The notes under the pieces are model-generated. The model was not told the DNA's origin. It made no database searches and saw nothing but the letters and a program-made list of their open reading frames with translations. The position numbers and the translations under genes are program-made. A stretch of 64,000 bases of DNA from Pseudaquidulcibacter sp041917055 (GTDB lineage Bacteria; Pseudomonadota; Alphaproteobacteria; Caulobacterales; Aquidulcibacteraceae): contig JAYRYJ010000010.1 in assembly GCA_041917055.1 (NCBI GenBank), forward strand, positions 1-64,000, given 5' to 3'. Positions 8,645 through 17,027 of this stretch are shown piece after piece; positions within the stretch are counted from its first letter, which is position 1, and every line of letters starts with the position of its first letter.

Positions 8645-9310
8645 ATGAAAAATTTGATTAAATTAGGTGCCGCAATGGCGATTGCGGCAACGGGAGTGGT
8701 TTGCCCTGCGAATGCTGAAGGAACTGGCGGAAAACTATTTGGGCGCATCGGCCCATTGGCGGCGATATTTGATTCAAGTGCGGAAGTGAAAGTCGGCGGT
8801 TCAATCGTTCCCGGCGGAAGTGCAGAGGCTAAAAACAATCTCACACTTGGTTTTGAAGTAGGTTATATTTTTAGTGACAATGTAACCGCAACTTTTACGG
8901 CAGGTATTCCACCGACCACTTCTTTGAAAGGCACTGGCGCATTATCATCAGGCGGTGTTTTAGGTAAAGCAATGTATGCACCGGCTGTTTTTGCGGCGCA
9001 ATACCATTTCACAAATTTCGACGCAAAGTTCCGCCCCTATATTGGCGCGGGTTTGAATTATACCATTATCATTGACGAAAAAGACGCGTTTTTGAAAAAC
9101 CTCAATATCGATAATGCGTTTGGTTCTGTAATTCAGGCGGGTGTGAATAGCGATATTGGCAAGGACTTTGGCCTATTTGCAGATGTTAAAAAAATCTATT
9201 TGAAAGCAGATTCAAAAGCAATTGTCCCTGCTTTTGGCAATGCGCCGGCCGAGGCCAAAGTGACATTAGATCCATTGATTGTCATGGTTGGCATTTCCAA
9301 AAAATTCTGA
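8645..9310 (+). CDS. OmpW/AlkL-family outer-membrane protein
   Basis: This 221-residue protein has a signal peptide (basic MKNLIK, a hydrophobic core, and ANA-E cleavage near residue 24). It shows alternating beta-strand patterns and ends in phenylalanine (GISKKF), as expected for an eight-stranded barrel. The motifs FEVGYIFSDNVTATFT and YIGAGLNYTI are typical of the OmpW family. Related AlkL-type channels let hydrophobic substrates cross the outer membrane, so uptake of phenol or alkylphenols is a reasonable inference. GAGGGAG just upstream is the ribosome site. The terminator right after it suggests it is the last gene of the operon. Confidence 0.85.
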   Translation: MKNLIKLGAAMAIAATGVVCPANAEGTGGKLFGRIGPLAAIFDSSAEVKVGGSIVPGGSAEAKNNLTLGFEVGYIFSDNVTATFTAGIPPTTSLKGTGALSSGGVLGKAMYAPAVFAAQYHFTNFDAKFRPYIGAGLNYTIIIDEKDAFLKNLNIDNAFGSVIQAGVNSDIGKDFGLFADVKKIYLKADSKAIVPAFGNAPAEAKVTLDPLIVMVGISKKF

Positions 9311-9330
9311 TTTTCCTCCTCAATGTATAG

Positions 9331-9360
9331 AAAAGCGGCGGGTTCCCTCGCCGCTTTTTG
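9331..9360 (+). terminator. Rho-independent terminator after ompW-like gene
   Basis: A 10-bp perfect stem (AAAAGCGGCG at 9331-9340 pairing with CGCCGCTTTT at 9349-9358) encloses an 8-base loop and runs into a T tract. It lies 20 bases after the last gene of the catabolic operon and marks its end. Confidence 0.9.
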
Positions 9361-9447
9361 TCGTCATTTCACAACGCCTTCACGCTTGTGATTAGTCGGA
9401 AGCGGTGTTATCCACATAAAAAACGAAAAATACAATAAGGGGGCAAA

Positions 9448-10743
9448 ATGGCGATTTTCACTGACACTACATCAAGTTCGGATTCTAATCCGCAAACTGA
9501 AGAAAATAATCCTGTAAATGCCCCTGGCCTGCAATATTTTGTGTTTGGCTTATTTTTTATTTTTGGCGGCATTACAAGCCTGAATGACGTCATAATTCCC
9601 AAATTAAAAGAATTATTCACGCTTAATTATACCCAAGCTATGTTGGTGCAATTTTGCTTTTTCACTGCCTATGCCGTCATTGGAATCCCTGGGGCGCAAT
9701 TAGTGAAGAAAATTGGTTATATGCGTGGCGCGGCTTTCGGGCTTATGACAATGATGTTGGGCTGCCTATTATTTATTCCTGCAAGCAAGACCGCGATTTA
9801 TGGCGTTTTTCTTTTGGCTTTATTCGTTTTGGCAAGCGGCGTAGTAATTGTTCAAGTGGTTGCAAACCCATTAATAAGCCTTTTGGGGCCGCAAAAAACC
9901 GCACATAGCCGCTTAACTTTTGCCCAAGCGTTCAATTCATTGGGAACAACAATTTTCCCATATTTCGGTTCGATTCTGATTTTGGGTGGGATTGCCAATA
10001 TCGATCCTACAAAACTCTTACCGAATGAATTGGTGAATTATCGCACCCAAGAAACACAGGCAATTGTTCAAGGCTATTTTGGATTGGCAATTGCAATCGC
10101 GATTGTCGCGATTGCGGTTTGGGCATTTCGCAATAAATTGAAAAATGAAAGCCATGAGACTTCGAATTTTCTTTCAGGTTTTGCCCTCTTGAAACGCCCG
10201 CGTTTTGGTTATGGCGCATTATCAATTTTTCTTTATGTCGGTGCCGAAGTTGCGATTGGTTCTTTGATTGTGAATTACCTTATGCAATCACACATTTTGG
10301 CGCTTGATGAACAATCTGCCGGAAAACTAATTCCTTTATATTGGGGTGGCGCTTTAATCGGACGTTTTATTGGTTCTGCAATTTTGCGGATGTTTAGCCC
10401 CGGGAAAATTTTGGCAACTTTTGCAATCGGTGCGATTTGCTTGATTTTGATTTCAATTAATTCAAAAGGCGCAGTCGCCGCCTATTCACTTTTGGCGGTC
10501 GGATTAATGAATTCAATTATGTTTCCAACAATTTTCACCCTCGCATGTGAAAAACTTGGTGCTAAGGCTGCCGATGGTTCGGGAATTATCAATGTGGCGA
10601 TTTTTGGTGGCGCGATAATTCCGGTGATTGTCGGAAGTGTTGCCGATATTTCCCACAGCCTTGGGACCGCACTATTAATTCCGATAATATGTTATGCAAT
10701 TATTGCAGGGTTTGGATTTTACGCGCGAAAGCCCGCGCAATAG
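9448..10743 (+). CDS. MFS sugar transporter of the FucP/GluP type
   Basis: This 431-residue protein has about twelve hydrophobic segments and belongs to the fucose/glucose-galactose:H+ symporter branch of the major facilitator superfamily. The supporting motifs are FGGITSLNDVIIPKLKELF near the N-terminus, VANPLISLLGP in the middle, and AEVAIGSLIVNYL at the start of the second half. A ribosome site AAGGGGG sits at 9437-9443. The sugar cannot be fixed from sequence, but the next gene is a ROK sugar kinase, so uptake followed by phosphorylation of a hexose such as fructose or glucose is likely. Confidence 0.88.
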   Translation: MAIFTDTTSSSDSNPQTEENNPVNAPGLQYFVFGLFFIFGGITSLNDVIIPKLKELFTLNYTQAMLVQFCFFTAYAVIGIPGAQLVKKIGYMRGAAFGLMTMMLGCLLFIPASKTAIYGVFLLALFVLASGVVIVQVVANPLISLLGPQKTAHSRLTFAQAFNSLGTTIFPYFGSILILGGIANIDPTKLLPNELVNYRTQETQAIVQGYFGLAIAIAIVAIAVWAFRNKLKNESHETSNFLSGFALLKRPRFGYGALSIFLYVGAEVAIGSLIVNYLMQSHILALDEQSAGKLIPLYWGGALIGRFIGSAILRMFSPGKILATFAIGAICLILISINSKGAVAAYSLLAVGLMNSIMFPTIFTLACEKLGAKAADGSGIINVAIFGGAIIPVIVGSVADISHSLGTALLIPIICYAIIAGFGFYARKPAQ

Positions 10744-10753
10744 TTCCGAAATC

Positions 10754-11662
10754 ATGCGCGGGGAAAACGACAAAATCGTCGCAGGGATTGAATTTGGCGG
10801 AACTAAAACCATCGCCTTGATTGCGCACGGACAAACCATATTTGATGAACATAAAATTGAAACCACAAGCCCCGAAATTGTTTTAAGCTCCTTGATTGAG
10901 TGGCTTAGAGACCAATATTCAAAACATATTTTTGAAAGCATTGGCATCGCGAGTTTCGGTCCGATTTGCCTTGACCGAAATTCGCCGCATTATGGCTTTA
11001 TTACCACCACGCCAAAACCCAATTGGGGAATGACAGATGTGGTTAAACCCTTCGCCGACGCTTTTAATTTACCAATTGGTTTTGATACCGATGTCAATGG
11101 CGCGGCACTCGCGGAATATTATTGGGGCGCGGCGCAGAATTCTAATTGTTCGATTTATGTCACTATCGGCACGGGTATTGGTGGTGGTGTGATTATTAAT
11201 GGGCGGCCTTTGCATGGTTTTTTGCATCCGGAAATGGGGCACATAAAAATTGCGCGGCGGTTTCAGCTTGAATTCAAAGGAAACTGCCCTTTTCATAGTG
11301 ATTGCATTGAAGGATTGGCAAGCGGCCATGCAATATTCAAACGCACCGGATTACCTGCTCACGAAATCGCTGCAAATCATGAAGTTTGGGATTGGATTGC
11401 CGACGAAATCGGTGAATTTGTTACCAATCTAATTCTAAATTTTAGCCCGCAAATAATTGCTTTGGGCGGCGGTGTTATGAAAAGCCACGCGGATTTAATC
11501 GGGAAAATTCGTAAAAACTGCCTCACAAAACTTTCAAATTATATTGCGCCGATTGATGAAGAAGTTATGGAAAAAATTATTGCCCCGCCCGCACTTGGGG
11601 ATTTAGCGGGGCCATTGGGTGCAATTGCGTTGGGGCTTGGTGCTCTTAACGCCGCCATCTAA
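10754..11662 (+). CDS. ROK-family sugar kinase, fructokinase-like
   Basis: This 302-residue protein has the ROK kinase landmarks: phosphate-binding IEFGGTKTIA at the N-terminus, the glycine-rich VTIGTGIGGG, EMGHIKI, and the zinc-site segment CPFHSDCIEG. The EMGHI form and spacing resemble bacterial fructokinases more than glucokinases, but substrate specificity is inference. The start at 10754 (MRGENDKIVAG) is 10 bases after the transporter stop. A longer frame reaching into the transporter gene is unlikely. Its 3' end overlaps the convergent PepSY gene by 17 bases. Confidence 0.82.
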   Translation: MRGENDKIVAGIEFGGTKTIALIAHGQTIFDEHKIETTSPEIVLSSLIEWLRDQYSKHIFESIGIASFGPICLDRNSPHYGFITTTPKPNWGMTDVVKPFADAFNLPIGFDTDVNGAALAEYYWGAAQNSNCSIYVTIGTGIGGGVIINGRPLHGFLHPEMGHIKIARRFQLEFKGNCPFHSDCIEGLASGHAIFKRTGLPAHEIAANHEVWDWIADEIGEFVTNLILNFSPQIIALGGGVMKSHADLIGKIRKNCLTKLSNYIAPIDEEVMEKIIAPPALGDLAGPLGAIALGLGALNAAI

Positions 11663-12323
11663 AACGATATGGAATTAAGACAATACCAAATGCAACCAGA
11701 AAAACGGCCAAACTTGCGACAATGCGAATAAAGGAATTATTGAAATTATCGTGTTCGACCCAATCCATAATATGCAATGCCCAAAGCGTGTCATAGACCC
11801 GCCAAAGTGTCGAGCGCCGCGCACGAACTTCACCCGAATTTGCACCGACATAAAGCGTGAAACCGTCTGAGTATTTAATCTGAAACGCCGGCAATTCGCC
11901 TTTGTATTCAATATTATGCGCATCAATCAGTTTGGCAACATTCAAACCGCGCGGCTCTTTAAGAGCGGAATTTGCGATACTGACTGCTTCGTCGGTGCTA
12001 ATCATCGGCAATTGCGCCGCTGTTTTGGCGTCAAAGGCGATTTGGTTTTTTCCTTTAAAACCAAGCGATACAGCGCCACGATTGGCGTTTTGAAGTTCAA
12101 ATTTTTCAAAATCAGGGTTTTTCGCTATAATTTCGGAAACCGCCCCAAAATCCTGTGCCAAAATCGGTTTTGGTGCGTTTTCCTTCACCAAATGGTCGGA
12201 ACGCACTTTGGACAATGGAACTATTGCGAAAAACGTCCCACTAAGAACCCAAAATGCAAATTGCAGACCAATAATTAAAGCAAGATATTTGTGAATTTTT
12301 GACGCGAGTAATGGAAGTTTCAT
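11646..12323 (-). CDS. PepSY-domain membrane protein
   Basis: This 225-residue protein has an N-terminal transmembrane segment (LALIIGLQFAFWVLSGTFFA), a periplasmic PepSY region, and a C-terminal transmembrane helix ending in the basic tail YRFRWRR. Small PepSY membrane proteins often accompany metal-uptake or metal-oxidation genes. This one lies 6 bases downstream of the copper oxidase fusion gene on the same strand, so the two form an operon. The exact role is unknown. Confidence 0.75.
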   Translation of the reverse strand: MKLPLLASKIHKYLALIIGLQFAFWVLSGTFFAIVPLSKVRSDHLVKENAPKPILAQDFGAVSEIIAKNPDFEKFELQNANRGAVSLGFKGKNQIAFDAKTAAQLPMISTDEAVSIANSALKEPRGLNVAKLIDAHNIEYKGELPAFQIKYSDGFTLYVGANSGEVRARRSTLWRVYDTLWALHIMDWVEHDNFNNSFIRIVASLAVFLVAFGIVLIPYRFRWRR

Positions 12324-12329
12324 TCACCT

Positions 12330-14588
12330 TTAGAACCATAAACGCGCACCGATTGCAAATTGGTCATTTTGTCCATTCGCGCCATCTTCCCTATTAAATT
12401 CTTTTTCGCCGAAATAGCCGATAAAGGGCGAAAATTTTCGTGTGACTTTATAACTAAGTGCTACGCCATAATCCAAACTATTCAAGCCAATATCAAAATC
12501 GCTATTTTTCGATAAATTAAACGTGACGCCCAATTTGGGTTCAAGGAATAGTTTTTGAGTTAGAAATATTTTGGTTTCAAATTCGCTTTCGATTTTCGCT
12601 AAATTATTTCCGAGCAATAAATGAGCATCGGTCTCAATAAAATAAGGCGCAAGACCGTGAAAACCCGCAATTGCAAAGTCTTTTTTATCCGCAAAATCGC
12701 GACCGACACCCGCCTGGAAATCCCAAAAGTCGGCGATTTTGCGTGAATACATTCCCCAGACTTCATTATCACCATCGTGAGATTTGGCTTTTAGCCAGAA
12801 TTTATTATCATCCGTGCCTTTAAATAAATTGGCCTCAAAATTATCAACGCCACCACCAGACATAAAATCAAAATCATATTTATGCTGCAACAGTGTTTCA
12901 TGTTGCATTTTGTGATTGGAATGGTTTTCCATCTCCGTCGGCAGTTCGCCATCATATTTTGCGACCACGACCGTGGTCATCATCCCGCCAACCATATGGT
13001 TTAATAAATGGCAATGGAAAGACCATTCACCGATTTCATTAGCGGTTAAATAGGCCGAATAGGTCTGCCCTGGCTCGATAATCACAATATGTTTATCCGG
13101 CAGTTTTTCCATTTCCTGACCGTTATTCAATTGCACAAACATTCCGTGAAGGTGCATTGGGTGGGCCATCATGGTTTCATTGACGAAAATCAATTTCACG
13201 CGTTCGCCATATTTCAATTGAATGGGCGGTATATCCGCACCCGATTTGCCATTTATGGTCCAAATATATTTTTCCATATTGCCGCCAAGACGAACGATAA
13301 TTTCCCTATCAGCCGCGCGCACATCGGCTTGGGGTTTTAAGGAAGCAAGATCGGCATAATTCAGAACTTTAACCCTCTCCCCCGCATTTACACCCCAACC
13401 ATAAGGGCGGCCCGAACCATCTGTACCACCGTCATTTCCCAATAAGGCGCCGTGACTCATTGAATGCCCCATTGCCGCATGCATTTGCGCCATATCGGCT
13501 TCGGACATTTTGGAATGATCCATCATTGACATATCCATGCCACCCATTCCCATATCTTTCATGGTCAAAATCGGCGGGGGGCGCAAAGCTGGGGCCGGCG
13601 GCGCTTCTGTTTTGTCATTTGGTGCAAAAAACGCGCGTATCATGCCACGCCTATCAAGGCTTTCGGCGATTAATTGTTGGGTTTTGTCGGTTTTAGCAAT
13701 GAATTCAATGTCATAATTTTCGGCGACACCAATACGCAATTCATCGACCGTGACAGGTTCAATTTCACGCCCATCGGCGGCGGTTACAATCAATTGGGTA
13801 TCGGGAATGCGCAAATCAAAAAATGTCATTGCCGAACCGTTTATGACGCGCAATTTCACTTTTTCGCTATTGTGAGCCTCAAAGAATTGCGGTGTATTTT
13901 TGCCATTTATTAGAAACTCATAACCCGAAACATCCGCTAAATCGGTTGAATCCATACGCATTTGGCCCCAAGATTTTCGGTCTTCAAGAGCCGCACCAAG
14001 CCCGAATTTTTTGGCATCGCGAGCGAAATCGCCTAAAGTGCGCTTGTGGTCATTATAGTGTCCGCCATCGACCTTCAGATTATTGGTAATTTCGAGTGGG
14101 TTTTCATTAGAAAAATCGGACAAAAGAATCGTGTATTCGCGATCGGGCTTTGACACAGCTTCTTTTGGTTCAATAATCAAAGCGCCATAAAGACCACGCG
14201 CCTCTTGCCCGCCGGAATGTGAATGATACCAATAAGTCCCCGACTGGCGGATTTTGAATTTATAGGTGAAACTCTCGTTCGGCTTTATTCCGCCAAAATA
14301 ATTAAGACCAGGCACACCATCCATTTCTGCAGGAACCAAGAGACCATGCCAATGGAGGCTTGTGGTTTCTGATGATTTGTTTTCAACCTTTATCACCGCA
14401 TCATCACCCTCGGTGAAGTTCAAAGTCGGTGCGGGCACACTGTCATTAATGCTCATACCATTAATGGCTCTGCCGCCGATTGTGATTTTTTGGTCCTTGA
14501 TTATTAAATTATATTCGCGCGTTTCCGCATAGGCTGGCAAAGCGCAAATTTGCGCGAATAAGATACAAAGAGGGAAAATTTTTTTCAT
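12330..14588 (-). CDS. Multicopper oxidase (CopA-like) fused to CopB-like outer-membrane domain
   Basis: This 752-residue protein has two parts. Residues 1-22 form a Sec-type signal peptide ending AYA without a twin-arginine motif. Residues 23-550 are a three-domain multicopper oxidase with HWH at 79-81, YWYHSH at 119-124, HPMHLHG at 476-482 and HCHLLNHM at 525-532. It also has a methionine/histidine-rich insert at about 343-380, typical of CopA/PcoA cuprous oxidases. Residues about 565-752 resemble CopB/PcoB: LWLK-like FWLKAKS, MYSRKIADFWDFQAGVG, then amphipathic strands ending in WF. CopA and CopB are normally separate neighbouring genes. The joined form would tether the oxidase to the outer membrane. 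Function: oxidation of periplasmic Cu(I) for resistance (family knowledge). No stop or frameshift separates the parts. Confidence 0.88.
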   Translation of the reverse strand: MKKIFPLCILFAQICALPAYAETREYNLIIKDQKITIGGRAINGMSINDSVPAPTLNFTEGDDAVIKVENKSSETTSLHWHGLLVPAEMDGVPGLNYFGGIKPNESFTYKFKIRQSGTYWYHSHSGGQEARGLYGALIIEPKEAVSKPDREYTILLSDFSNENPLEITNNLKVDGGHYNDHKRTLGDFARDAKKFGLGAALEDRKSWGQMRMDSTDLADVSGYEFLINGKNTPQFFEAHNSEKVKLRVINGSAMTFFDLRIPDTQLIVTAADGREIEPVTVDELRIGVAENYDIEFIAKTDKTQQLIAESLDRRGMIRAFFAPNDKTEAPPAPALRPPPILTMKDMGMGGMDMSMMDHSKMSEADMAQMHAAMGHSMSHGALLGNDGGTDGSGRPYGWGVNAGERVKVLNYADLASLKPQADVRAADREIIVRLGGNMEKYIWTINGKSGADIPPIQLKYGERVKLIFVNETMMAHPMHLHGMFVQLNNGQEMEKLPDKHIVIIEPGQTYSAYLTANEIGEWSFHCHLLNHMVGGMMTTVVVAKYDGELPTEMENHSNHKMQHETLLQHKYDFDFMSGGGVDNFEANLFKGTDDNKFWLKAKSHDGDNEVWGMYSRKIADFWDFQAGVGRDFADKKDFAIAGFHGLAPYFIETDAHLLLGNNLAKIESEFETKIFLTQKLFLEPKLGVTFNLSKNSDFDIGLNSLDYGVALSYKVTRKFSPFIGYFGEKEFNREDGANGQNDQFAIGARLWF

Positions 14589-14694
14589 TTCTAAACAATT
14601 ATTACGACAAAGTTTGAAAAGAGTTACTATTAATCGGTCAAAATTGTGCCATATTGCAGTTTAAAACTATTTGAAAATTAGTCGGGGGGATTCG

Positions 14695-15099
14695 ATGAAA
14701 AAAATCGCTGTTTTAGTATCAATTGGTTCTTTAATCTCAAACTATGCATTTGCAGCCGATATGAAAGGCACAATGGTCAAATGCACGCCAAAAACTGCAC
14801 AGTTTCTGACCGAAAGTCCGCGTCCGGTCGAGGCAGGGGAATACGATGAATACTATATCGCCATCGCAAGCATGGGGCGTTTTTGTTATTCAAGTGAAAG
14901 CGCAAATGAATGTTCCGATGTCTCTAAGTTTAGCACTTTCATGGGCGACCAATTTGGTGCAAAAATTGAGCCTGAAAAATATATTTTGACCGATGATATT
15001 GATTTTGCCTTGTCCATTTCTCGTGACGGCACAAAATACTCAATGCTTGACTTTGAAGATGTGGTCGAAGGCGAATGTAAGTTTGTGAAGAATCTATAG
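14695..15099 (+). CDS. Secreted four-cysteine protein, first of three tandem paralogues
   Basis: This 134-residue protein, which I do not recognise, has a signal peptide (MKKIAVLVSIGSL, cleavage after AFA). The mature part begins DMKGTMVKCTPKTA. Four cysteines are shared with the two following genes: one in VKC, two in FCYSSESANEC and one in GECKFV near the C-terminus, suggesting two disulphides in a periplasmic or secreted protein. GGGGGA at 14685-14690 supports the ATG at 14695. It diverges from the copper oxidase fusion gene, sharing a 106-base intergenic region. Confidence 0.75.
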   Translation: MKKIAVLVSIGSLISNYAFAADMKGTMVKCTPKTAQFLTESPRPVEAGEYDEYYIAIASMGRFCYSSESANECSDVSKFSTFMGDQFGAKIEPEKYILTDDIDFALSISRDGTKYSMLDFEDVVEGECKFVKNL

Positions 15100-15116
15100 T
15101 AAGTGGAATTGTAGAA

Positions 15117-15563
15117 ATGAAAAAATTCTCGGCTCTATTTATGCTCGCTCTTTTTGCAGTTCCGACAGTCTCTTTTGCAAAAGATATGGCGGGGACAATG
15201 GTTAAATGCGTCACCAAGCGTGTTACCAATAAAGAAACCGGCGATTCTATAATTATAGACAGCTCCAAACCGAATTATAAACTTTATTCAATGCCCCATT
15301 ATATCGCTGTTACCAAAGACCAAAAATTCATTTGCGATATGCTTGAGGAGGCTAGATGCAGCGATAAAAAATACATTCAGTTTAGCTATGAACCAATTCC
15401 CAATAATGAAACCGGCGCGCATATAACCGATGATTATTATTATGTCGAAGTTTCAAATTCCGTTTCAACGAAAGTCAGTCGCGATGGTTCGATGTTTTAC
15501 ATCGAAAATAGAGAAGAAAAGCGGCACGGCTATTGTGAGTTTGTGAGGAATATTGAGTTTTGA
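15117..15563 (+). CDS. Secreted four-cysteine protein, second tandem paralogue
   Basis: This 148-residue exported protein of unknown function has a signal peptide (MKKFSALFMLALF, cleavage after SFA) and the mature start KDMAGTMVKCVTKRV. The four cysteines occupy the same places as in its neighbours: VKC, FICDMLEEARC and GYCEFV. Between them are matching blocks such as YIAVTKDQKF and VSRDGSMFYIE, corresponding to YIAIASMGRF and ISRDGTKYSML upstream. It lies 17 bases after the first paralogue, so both are probably co-transcribed. Confidence 0.75.
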   Translation: MKKFSALFMLALFAVPTVSFAKDMAGTMVKCVTKRVTNKETGDSIIIDSSKPNYKLYSMPHYIAVTKDQKFICDMLEEARCSDKKYIQFSYEPIPNNETGAHITDDYYYVEVSNSVSTKVSRDGSMFYIENREEKRHGYCEFVRNIEF

Positions 15564-15637
15564 AACAATCCATAGAATTTTATAGCAATTCAGTAAAATA
15601 TATGCGATTTTGTAAACCTGAATTTGCGGGAGTATAA

Positions 15638-16063
15638 ATGCGAAAACTAATCAAGCGGTTTTTAATTCCTTTTTTGATATTGGTTTTTTCCTTTCCCGTA
15701 TTTGCCAAAGACGTCGATATGGCAGGGAGCGCGGTATTTTGCACGCCAAAACGTGTCACTCAATTAACTGACAAAGTTGCGCCACAACCTGAAACTATGA
15801 TGTCTTATTATTTTTACGTCAAAAAGGACCAAAGTTTTTGCTGGTCGGTTGGTGATGACCCCAAAGCTTGTGAAAACCCAAAAGCATTTGTGAAATTTGG
15901 TGCAAGTGCCCCTGATGGAATGCATTTTGATAATGATTATTATTATGCAATTGATGATCCATGGGGACAGTTAAGAATTCTTCGAAGCGGCAAACAATAT
16001 TATGATATTGATGCAAAATTCAAAACTCACGGATATTGCAAGAAAATTAAGGATTTAAATTAA
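15638..16063 (+). CDS. Secreted four-cysteine protein, third tandem paralogue
   Basis: This 141-residue exported protein of the same unrecognised family has a signal peptide (MRKLIKRFLIPFLILVFSF, cleavage after VFA). DVDMAGSAVFCTPKRV follows. Cysteines occur in VFC, SFCWSVGDDPKAC and GYCKKI, the pattern seen in the two genes before it. GGGAG at 15629-15633 is its ribosome site. It is separated from the second paralogue by 74 AT-rich bases, so it may have its own promoter. Its stop overlaps the convergent cation-efflux gene by four bases. Confidence 0.73.
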   Translation: MRKLIKRFLIPFLILVFSFPVFAKDVDMAGSAVFCTPKRVTQLTDKVAPQPETMMSYYFYVKKDQSFCWSVGDDPKACENPKAFVKFGASAPDGMHFDNDYYYAIDDPWGQLRILRSGKQYYDIDAKFKTHGYCKKIKDLN

Positions 16064-16986
16064 TTCCTTAATTTTCCGACATGATGATGCAGGCCGCATT
16101 TCATTTCATTTTCAATTTGGATTGTCGCGTGTTTAATGCCGAAACCGCGTTCTAAATCCTCGCAAATATGTTCTAGTAAGGCGTCGGAGTTTTGTGGATT
16201 CTTGACGATAATGTGAACCGATAATGCGGTTTCCGTTGTCGATAAGGGCCAAATATGGAGGTCGTGAAAATCTTCAATTTCTTTGAAATGCGCAAAGAAT
16301 TTTTCCACTTTGGCAATTTCAATTGAATTTGGCACTGCCGCCAAAGACATATTAAAACTATCGCGTAAAAGCCCCCAACCGCCCAAAACAATCACCAGTG
16401 CGATAATGATACCGATTAATGGGTCAATCCATTGCGCGCCCGTGACCATAATCAACAATCCGGCAATTATCACCCCAAAAGACACCAAACCATCAAAAAG
16501 CATGTGAAGAAACGTGCCTTTGATATTTATGTCATGGTTCTGGCCTTTCATAAACATAAAGGCAGTGGCGAAATTAATGACGACACCAACCCCCGCGACA
16601 ATCATGATTTCTTTGCCACTTGCGGGTGCGGGCTCGGAAAATCTATGAAACGCCTCAATACTGATTGCGCCCGCCGCAAAGACCAAAAGCAATGCGTTCA
16701 ATAAAGATGCCAAAATTGTGGCTTTGCCAAAACCGAAAGTATAGCGACCGCGTGGTTTAAATCCTGAAAGATAAAACGCGCCCCAGGCTAATAAAAGCCC
16801 TAAAACATCTGATGCATTGTGGCCCGCATCAGCAATCAATGCCAAAGAGTTGATTTTAAATCCGACAAAAAGTTCAATCAAAACAAAGGAAATATTAAGT
16901 GCCGCACCGATTGCAAATGCCAAACCGAAACTATTTCCATCTTTAGAAAAATGCGGAATATGTTCATGATGATGGTGATGCGTCAT
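16060..16986 (-). CDS. Cation diffusion facilitator metal efflux protein (CzcD/ZitB type)
   Basis: This 308-residue inner-membrane protein has six hydrophobic segments and exchanges protons for divalent metals such as zinc. Two metal-site helices are visible: LIADAGHNASDVLGLL, and HMLFDGLVSFGV after the fourth segment. The N-terminus MTHHHHHEHIPHF is a histidine-rich metal-binding tail. A cytoplasmic C-terminal domain (FHDLHIWPLSTTETALSVHI) is present. The metal is not resolvable from sequence. Its position near the copper oxidase suggests a metal-tolerance neighbourhood, although the two genes are separated by the secreted paralogues. Confidence 0.9.
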   Translation of the reverse strand: MTHHHHHEHIPHFSKDGNSFGLAFAIGAALNISFVLIELFVGFKINSLALIADAGHNASDVLGLLLAWGAFYLSGFKPRGRYTFGFGKATILASLLNALLLVFAAGAISIEAFHRFSEPAPASGKEIMIVAGVGVVINFATAFMFMKGQNHDINIKGTFLHMLFDGLVSFGVIIAGLLIMVTGAQWIDPLIGIIIALVIVLGGWGLLRDSFNMSLAAVPNSIEIAKVEKFFAHFKEIEDFHDLHIWPLSTTETALSVHIIVKNPQNSDALLEHICEDLERGFGIKHATIQIENEMKCGLHHHVGKLRN

Positions 16987-17027
16987 TGTCTTTTAATGCC
17001 CGATTGAGCGAAAATTGGCAATGCTGT

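Noticed and set aside
9408..9416. Perfect DnaA-box sequence TTATCCACA
   Set aside because: Only one copy, with no AT-rich unwinding region or origin genes nearby; probably coincidental.
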